The notes under the pieces: model-generated | Seen by the model: the letters and a program-made list of their open reading frames with translations, nothing else | What the model was told of the DNA's origin: nothing | Database searches by the model: none | Assembly (NCBI RefSeq): GCF_900105725.1 | Contig: NZ_FNLM01000034.1 | Location: 2,666,001 to 2,730,000, forward strand | Length of the DNA stretch: 64,000 nt | Origin: Gordonia westfalica | GTDB lineage: Bacteria; Actinomycetota; Actinomycetes; Mycobacteriales; Mycobacteriaceae | Direction of reading: 5' to 3' | Made by a program: the position numbers and the translations under genes | Shown: piece by piece, positions 58,755 through 64,000 of the stretch | Position numbering within the stretch: position 1 is the stretch's first letter | Layout of the letters: every line of letters starts with the position of its first letter

Positions 58755-60077
58755 TCAGCTGTTCAGTACACCGCTCGCCGCGGCCAGTTCGGTCAGGAAC
58801 CTATCGGCATCGGCGGACGAGAAGGCCAGTGGCGGACGGATCTTCAGCACGTTGCCGTCGGGGCCGCTCGCCGAGATCAGCACGCGTCGCTGACGCAGTT
58901 CGTTGACGAGATCGGACGCCTTCACGGGGTCCGGACCACCGTCCGCGTCGGAGATCTCCACGCCGAGGAAGTATCCGATGCCGCGCACGTCGGTGACCGA
59001 GCCGAAAGGCCTCACGATGTCCTCGATACCGGCGCGCAGTGCCGCACCCACGGTTCGCGCACGGTCCTGAAGACCCTCGGACTCGATCACGTCGAGCACC
59101 GCGTTCGCGGCCGCGATGGGCACCGAGCTCCCGCCGAACGTGTTGAAGTAGCGCACGTTCCGGCCGAACTCCTCGGTGACCTCGGACCGGAAGATGGCGG
59201 CCGACACCGGGATTCCGTTGCCCATCGGCTTGCCGATGGTGACGATGTCGGGAACGATGCCGTGCCGCTGGAATCCCCACCACGACTCGCCGAGGCGGCC
59301 GAAGCCGGGCTGGACCTCGTCGGCGACGTAGAGACCACCCGCACGGTGGACCTCTTCCAGGATCGGCTTCAGGAAGCCGGCCGGGTCGGAGAACACGCCG
59401 TCACTGGAGAAGATGCCATCGGCGAAGAAGGCCGCGAGTCCGTAACCGTGGCGTTGCAGATCGGCGATGGCGGAACGGATCTCGGTCCGCATGTAGTCGT
59501 CGAGTGAGCCATCGGCCTTCCGCACGTCGGGCGCCTTGATGGTCCGGACGTGGGAGCCCAGCGGAGACCCGGTGCCGAGCGACGGTGAGAATGCCGCCAC
59601 CTCCGAGGTCAGTCCGTGGTAGGCACCCTCGGTGACGATCACGCCCTGATTCCCGGTGTAGTAGCGGGCAACTCGCAGCGCGAGGTCGTTGGCCTCCGAA
59701 CCGGTGCACGCGAAGGTCACGCGGTCGAGTTCCTTGGGGAAGGTGGCGACGAGCCGTTCGGCGTAGGCGACCAGCGATTCCTGGACGTATCGCGTGTTGG
59801 TGTTCAGTCGCTGCATCTGCTCGTGAACGGCGGCGACGACGTGTGGGTGGCTGTGGCCCACGCTCGGCACATTGTTGTAGACGTCGAGGTAGTCGTTGCC
59901 GTCGGCGTCGAAGAGGTGGGAACCCTCGCCGCGCACCACCGCGAGCGGCTCGCGGTAGAACAACCGGTATCCCGGACCGAGGACGTCTTCCCGACGTTCG
60001 ATCAGATGCCGGGTCCGCGGTTCGACGCGCTCGGCATCGGCGGGGTCGTAGGCGTTGACCATCACGGGCCTGCTCAT
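58755..60077 (-). CDS. Class III PLP enzyme, probable amino-alcohol-phosphate phospho-lyase
   Basis: 440 residues, aminotransferase class III fold: YLDVYNNVPSVGHSHPHVV, TGSEANDLALRVAR, VADEVQPGFGRLG, and the PLP Lys in TIGKPMGNGIPVSA. The NNVPSVGHSHP and GKPMGNG forms are those of AGXT2-like enzymes, which include ethanolamine-phosphate and phospho-hydroxylysine phospho-lyases as well as true aminotransferases. The adjoining kinase gene (overlap four bases) favours a phospho-lyase that releases ammonia and phosphate to give an aldehyde; the adjacent aldehyde dehydrogenase would oxidise it. Substrate not proven. Confidence 0.75.
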   Translation of the reverse strand: MSRPVMVNAYDPADAERVEPRTRHLIERREDVLGPGYRLFYREPLAVVRGEGSHLFDADGNDYLDVYNNVPSVGHSHPHVVAAVHEQMQRLNTNTRYVQESLVAYAERLVATFPKELDRVTFACTGSEANDLALRVARYYTGNQGVIVTEGAYHGLTSEVAAFSPSLGTGSPLGSHVRTIKAPDVRKADGSLDDYMRTEIRSAIADLQRHGYGLAAFFADGIFSSDGVFSDPAGFLKPILEEVHRAGGLYVADEVQPGFGRLGESWWGFQRHGIVPDIVTIGKPMGNGIPVSAAIFRSEVTEEFGRNVRYFNTFGGSSVPIAAANAVLDVIESEGLQDRARTVGAALRAGIEDIVRPFGSVTDVRGIGYFLGVEISDADGGPDPVKASDLVNELRQRRVLISASGPDGNVLKIRPPLAFSSADADRFLTELAAASGVLNS

Positions 60078-61186
60078 CGCTGGTGTTCTCCTTCACGTGC
60101 TTCGGATTGGGACGGTAGCGGTTTCGTGGCGGCGAGGCGGAGGCGGCTGCGCACGTCCTCGGCGTCGTCCTGATATGCGCGCCGCAGCGACGTCCAGTCA
60201 CGGGCGGCGTGGGTGACGAGGTAGGCGTGACGCTCGGGGTCACCCTGAGCGCGCCAGCCCACGACCAGCGCCCGGAGGAGAAGCCGACCGAGTGCGATCT
60301 CACGCAGGATCTCCACGTCCGCCACGGCCAGCGGCCGTGTGCGGAGGTAGCCCCCGAGGAACGTCAGCGCCTTCCCCCACGGGTCGGTCTCGTCGACACC
60401 GATCAGGTTGGCCATGCCGACGGCGACGTCGAACACGACGCTGGTGCGCACGACATCACCGAAATCGATGACACCCGTCACGAAGTCGGGGTCCTCCGGG
60501 TCGACGACGGCGTTGTACGGACTGAAGTCACCGTGGATGACCTGGCGCTCGAGGTCGGCGAGCCGGGGCACGACGACGTCGAGGTAGTCCCCGTAGACAC
60601 CGTGCGCGAGCGCACGGGATGCGTCATCCTCGATGAAGGTGAGCAGCTCCGGCATCTTGTGGAAGTTGCCCATGTCCCACAACAGCTTCCGCTCGTCACG
60701 CGGATGGGCGAAGCCCGCCATCGCGACAGTCAACCGGCCCAGCATGGACCCGGCCAGCGACCAGTGGTCGGCGGTGCGGGCACCGTCCTTGAGGAGATCC
60801 CCGGGGACGTAACTCAATACGCGCAGGATCCGCGGATAGGGCCGCGTTCCCTCGATGACCACCTCGCGGGCGCCGTCGAGGGTGGTGATCACCCGTTGCG
60901 CGGGAAGATCGGGGCACGTGGTCTCCAGATGGACCATGGCCGCGGTCTGCAGCTCGACCAGCTGCGGATCCTCGCCGGCGGGCGAACATTTCACGAGGTA
61001 GTCGCGGTCGGCGCGCAACCGGAAGGTGTCGTCCTTCTCGGTGGCCACCGGCTGCAGTTCGCCACGCAGCCCGTAGTTCTCGGACAGAAGTCGCTCGACG
61101 AGCCCGCGATCCACCGGCTCCTGAGGCGCGGCGATCGCGGTCTCGACGAGGACCTGGTCGAAGAAGCTCAGGGTGTCGTCGATCAT
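60074..61186 (-). CDS. APH-fold kinase, hydroxylysine/amino-alcohol kinase-like
   Basis: 370 residues of the aminoglycoside-phosphotransferase/choline-kinase fold. Brenner motif VIHGDFSPYNAVV and metal site GVIDFGDVV; LLWDMGNFHK resembles the hydroxylysine kinase family. It is sandwiched, with four-base overlaps on both sides, between the aldehyde dehydrogenase and PLP enzyme genes, so a catabolic role in phosphorylating an amino alcohol is far more likely than drug resistance. Confidence 0.75.
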   Translation of the reverse strand: MIDDTLSFFDQVLVETAIAAPQEPVDRGLVERLLSENYGLRGELQPVATEKDDTFRLRADRDYLVKCSPAGEDPQLVELQTAAMVHLETTCPDLPAQRVITTLDGAREVVIEGTRPYPRILRVLSYVPGDLLKDGARTADHWSLAGSMLGRLTVAMAGFAHPRDERKLLWDMGNFHKMPELLTFIEDDASRALAHGVYGDYLDVVVPRLADLERQVIHGDFSPYNAVVDPEDPDFVTGVIDFGDVVRTSVVFDVAVGMANLIGVDETDPWGKALTFLGGYLRTRPLAVADVEILREIALGRLLLRALVVGWRAQGDPERHAYLVTHAARDWTSLRRAYQDDAEDVRSRLRLAATKPLPSQSEAREGEHQR

Positions 61187-62646
61187 CGGCCCGGAACCAC
61201 GTTCACGTAGCGCAGGATCAGGTACTCCTCGATGCCTTCGGCGGCACCCTCACGGCCGACACCGGAGGCCTTTATCCCGCCGAAAGGTGCTGCGACATTG
61301 GAGATCAGGCCGGTGTTGATGCCGACCATGCCGGCGTCGATGGACCGTGCCACCCGGTTGGCCCGATCCAGGTCGGCGGTGAAGACGTAGGAGGCGAGCC
61401 CGTAGGAGGTGTCGTTGGCCGCGGCCACCGCCTCCTTCTCGTCGTCGAAGACGCTGACGATCGCCACCGGACCGAAGATCTCCTGGCCACGCAGCGGAGA
61501 TTCGAGAGGCACACCCGCGACCAGCGTCGCGGGTACGAAGCAGCCGGTGTCGGGAACCGCGCTGCGGGCCAACACCGTTCCGCCCGCGGCGACAGCGGTC
61601 TCGACGACCTCGGAACATTTGGCCTGCGCGCGCGAATCGATGACGGCGCCCACATCGGCACCGTCGGCGAAGCCGTCGGCCACCGTCAGCGCACCGACCT
61701 TCTCGGTGAGCTGCGCGAGGACGGCGTCGGCGATGCCCCGCTGCAGGTAGATCCGGTTGGCGGCGACACATGTCTGTCCGGAGTTGCGGAACTTGGCGAG
61801 CATGATGCCCTCGACCGCCCGGTCGACGTCGGCGTCGGCGAAGACCACGAACGGTGCGTCTCCGCCGAGTTCGAGTGAGGTCTTGGCGAAGTGCGCCGAG
61901 GCCAGTTCGTGCAGCACTCGGCCGACACCGGTCGACCCGGTGAAGGAGACCTTCCGGAGTCGCGCGTCGGAGAGCAACGGACCGCTGATCTCGGCCGGCC
62001 GGGTGGTGGTGAGCAGCGAGACGACGCCCGCCGGAACCCCCACCTCCAACAGCACCTGCACCAGGACATAGGACGCCAGCGGGGTGAGTTCGGACGGCTT
62101 GATGATCACCGTGTTCCCGGCCGCCAGCGCGGGTGCGACCTTCCGGGCGACCATGGCGAACGGGAAGTTCCACGGCGTAATGAGCAGGCAGGGCCCCACC
62201 GGCCGGGATTCGACGATGATGTCGGAGTTTCCGTCCGGCGCCTTTGTGATCCGTCCGCCCAGGCGTACGGCCTCCTCCGCGTACCACCGGAGATACTGTG
62301 CGCCGTAGGCGACCTCGCCCTTGGCTTCCGCGAGGACCTTCCCCGTTTCGGCACAGATGATCACGGCGAGTTCATCGGCGATCTCGAGAATTCGCGCGTG
62401 GGCGGTCATCAAGATGTCTGCGCGCCGGATCGGGCTCGTCGCCGACCAGTCGGCCATCGCGGCGGTCGCCACGTCGAGCGCGGCGAGAGCATCGGCCTCA
62501 CCCGCGTCGGCGACCGTCGCGATCTCCTCGCCGGTCACCGGCGACGTGACCGCCAGCGTGCGCGCTCCCTCCGGATCGCGCCAGCTCCCCACGTGGATGC
62601 CCGTCTCGAGATTCCTGAGCAGCTCACTACTCGCCCAACCCGCCAT
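61183..62646 (-). CDS. Aldehyde dehydrogenase (succinate-semialdehyde dehydrogenase-like)
   Basis: 487 residues, NAD(P)-dependent ALDH: ITPWNFPFAMVARKVAPALA, GSTGVGR, catalytic Glu in LELGGDAPFVVF, catalytic Cys in FRNSGQTCVAANRIYL. Closest in pattern to GabD. As first gene of the three-gene operon it would oxidise the semialdehyde made by the phospho-lyase. ATG at 62646 behind AGGAGAGAGG; the frame extends to 62781 without a start signal and across the operator. Confidence 0.88.
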   Translation of the reverse strand: MAGWASSELLRNLETGIHVGSWRDPEGARTLAVTSPVTGEEIATVADAGEADALAALDVATAAMADWSATSPIRRADILMTAHARILEIADELAVIICAETGKVLAEAKGEVAYGAQYLRWYAEEAVRLGGRITKAPDGNSDIIVESRPVGPCLLITPWNFPFAMVARKVAPALAAGNTVIIKPSELTPLASYVLVQVLLEVGVPAGVVSLLTTTRPAEISGPLLSDARLRKVSFTGSTGVGRVLHELASAHFAKTSLELGGDAPFVVFADADVDRAVEGIMLAKFRNSGQTCVAANRIYLQRGIADAVLAQLTEKVGALTVADGFADGADVGAVIDSRAQAKCSEVVETAVAAGGTVLARSAVPDTGCFVPATLVAGVPLESPLRGQEIFGPVAIVSVFDDEKEAVAAANDTSYGLASYVFTADLDRANRVARSIDAGMVGINTGLISNVAAPFGGIKASGVGREGAAEGIEEYLILRYVNVVPGR

Positions 62647-62660
62647 CTGCGCCTCTCTCC

Positions 62661-62683
62661 TACTGTTCAACAGTACAACTGTT
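62661..62683 (-). promoter_or_regulatory. Candidate GntR operator at the aldehyde dehydrogenase operon
   Basis: TACTGTTCAACAGTA (62661-62675), a perfect 15-base palindrome around C, containing the same CTGTT-N-AACAG core as at 57823 and 57951. A third half-site CTGTT (62679-62683) follows. It lies 15 bases before the start codon. Confidence 0.7.
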
Positions 62684-62806
62684 AATCGAATGCTACTGCA
62701 GAGTCGGTGGATGCGCGCGCCGGATACGAAAGCGGCCTGAAGAAGGGTTGCCGGCGCGCCACAGAACGGACACTTCCCCACCGGAAGTGCCTGGCAGAAC
62801 TCTGGT

Positions 62807-64000
62807 TCAGCGGATGGTCACGGCCTGTCCGGCCACCATGAGCACGACCTCGTCGGAGAGGCCGGCGATTCCGGCGTTGAGCCGGCCCAGCTCGTCACGG
62901 AACAGCCGGCCCGACGCGGTGGCCGGGACGACGCCGCTGCCGACCTCGTTGCTGACGGCGACGACGGGCACCGCGCAGGCCCGCCACGCGACCAGCAGGT
63001 CGTCGACATCCGACCGGATGCCGTCGAGATCGCCGGTCTCCCAAGCACTGTGGTGGTCGATCCGCGCCGCCAGCCACGTCCCGAGACAATCGACGAGGAC
63101 CGGGTGGCGCGCCGACCGCAGGACTCCGGCGACATCGGTGTCCTCGACCGTCGTCCACGATTCCGGGCGTCGTCCACGGTGGAGTTCGACGCGCCGATCC
63201 CAGTCGGGATCGCCGGTCCGCGGCCCACCCGCGGCGACGTACACGACGTCGTCGATGCCGGCCAGCAGGCCTTCGGCATACCGCGACTTCCCCGACCTCG
63301 CCCCACCGGTGACGAAGGTCCGACGCTGCCCCGGCTTGCCCATCTCGAGCACCTCCCCGTCATGGCCCGGGCGCGCGCCCAGACCCCGAAGCCTCTCGCG
63401 CAGCGCGCCGACCGGCGGATTGTGATGTCCGAGATGAACGGCGACGACGTCCGTGGAGTCGACGATCGCACCGACCTCGCGCAGCGCCTCGACCATCGTC
63501 CCGAAACCCGCCAACCCGAGATGGCCGTCGGAGAGGTCCTCGCGATCACCGAAGGTCTCCTCCAGGAAGACCGCGTCGAACCCGGCGCCCGCGACCGCGT
63601 CGATCCGATCGCCCGGCCACACGCCGGTGTCGGTCGCCCACAGCAGCCGTGTGCCATCCGGCCCGGTGACGTCGTAGAGCACCGCGTCGCCCTCGCGAAA
63701 GACCTTGTGCTGCGCGGGAAGTACACGAACATCGAAGTCGCCGACAGGAAGCCGGGCACCCGCGGCAACCGGCGTGAACCGCACCGGACTGTCGGGCCCC
63801 ACCCACGGACGACACTGGTCGAGAGCATCGGCCGGGCCGATCAACTCCAGCTCACCCGCCCCCTCGACCCACGACCGGAACAACAACGACTGCGGAGCGA
63901 GGTGATCGGCGTGCGCATGGGTGATCAGCACATGCCGCACGCCGGCGAGGGAAACCCCCTGGCGCACTGCGGAACCCGGAGCGTCTGGGCCGAAGTCGAG
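62807..64000 (-). CDS. cobU: Metallo-beta-lactamase-fold / CobU fusion (N-terminus beyond window)
   Basis: 397 residues visible; the frame is open at the window edge. The N-terminal part (about residues 1-215) has a metallo-beta-lactamase fold with THAHADHL, ATDTGVWPGD and VVAVHLGHHNPP. The C-terminal part (about 220-397) is adenosylcobinamide kinase/guanylyltransferase: P-loop TGGARSGKSRYAEG, ELHRGRRPESW, VDCLGTWLAARID, SNEVGSGVVPATASGRLFRD. CobU activates adenosylcobinamide with GTP in B12 assembly. The lactamase-fold domain may be a phosphoesterase of the same pathway. Together with btuCDF it suggests B12 import and salvage. Confidence 0.88.
   Translation of the reverse strand, partial: LDFGPDAPGSAVRQGVSLAGVRHVLITHAHADHLAPQSLLFRSWVEGAGELELIGPADALDQCRPWVGPDSPVRFTPVAAGARLPVGDFDVRVLPAQHKVFREGDAVLYDVTGPDGTRLLWATDTGVWPGDRIDAVAGAGFDAVFLEETFGDREDLSDGHLGLAGFGTMVEALREVGAIVDSTDVVAVHLGHHNPPVGALRERLRGLGARPGHDGEVLEMGKPGQRRTFVTGGARSGKSRYAEGLLAGIDDVVYVAAGGPRTGDPDWDRRVELHRGRRPESWTTVEDTDVAGVLRSARHPVLVDCLGTWLAARIDHHSAWETGDLDGIRSDVDDLLVAWRACAVPVVAVSNEVGSGVVPATASGRLFRDELGRLNAGIAGLSDEVVLMVAGQAVTIR

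Noticed and set aside
60074..61186. Aminoglycoside resistance phosphotransferase
   Set aside because: Only the fold is shared. Overlap with catabolic genes on both sides and hydroxylysine-kinase-like features point to metabolism.

Overview
This is a 64 kb, very GC-rich chromosomal segment from a mycolic-acid actinobacterium of the order Mycobacteriales, most likely Gordonia or a close relative. The assignment is an inference from RpoB/RpoC that are nearly mycobacterial in sequence, a complete mce lipid-import operon, Mce-associated proteins, many leaderless promoters and a rubber-oxygenase-like (DUF2236) protein. No tRNA, rRNA, phage, insertion sequence or CRISPR array was seen.

Layout. 1-3.4 kb: end of a short-chain dehydrogenase, an acyl-CoA synthetase and a secreted alpha/beta-hydrolase. 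3.4-11 kb: rpoC and rpoB on the minus strand; rpoC is broken by a one-base deletion in this sequence. 11-23.4 kb: a full mce operon on the minus strand (mceG ATPase, yrbEA, yrbEB, mceA-F, two Mce-associated proteins) lying between rplJL and rpoBC. 23.7-25 kb: a gene for an AbiEi-like winged-helix protein with a PD-(D/E)XK-type nuclease tail, bounded by inverted repeats. 25-26.2 kb: rplL, rplJ and an L10 leader. 26-30 kb: a GH76 hydrolase and a CocE/NonD hydrolase. 29.8-38.5 kb: an AmiC-like cytosolic sensor, a PucR regulator, a HyuA/HyuB ATP-dependent lactamase pair and an NCS1 permease with an unusual Cys4 tail. 38.7-43.8 kb: DUF2236 protein, zinc metalloprotease-like protein, YihY/BrkB protein, DUF2786 protein, excalibur protein and lactate dehydrogenase. 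44-47.2 kb: cobalamin riboswitch followed by btuC-btuD-btuF. 47.2-48.2 kb: divergent VOC and TetR genes sharing two operators.

48.3-62.7 kb looks like one regulon. A minus-strand operon encodes a CUT2-type ABC importer, 5-oxoprolinase PxpABC and a dedicated biotin carboxylase/carrier pair. It is transcribed divergently from a GntR-family repressor. A second operon encodes an aldehyde dehydrogenase, an APH-fold kinase and a class III PLP enzyme that resembles phospho-lyases. The palindrome CTGTT-N-AACAG is present at all three promoters, so import, lactam hydrolysis and amino-alcohol (or hydroxylysine-like) breakdown are probably co-regulated. This is the strongest candidate for an undescribed pathway. 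The window ends inside a metallo-beta-lactamase/CobU fusion.

Two coding sequences (rpoC and the biotin carrier gene) each miss one base next to a CCCCG run. Both are best explained as sequencing or assembly errors.
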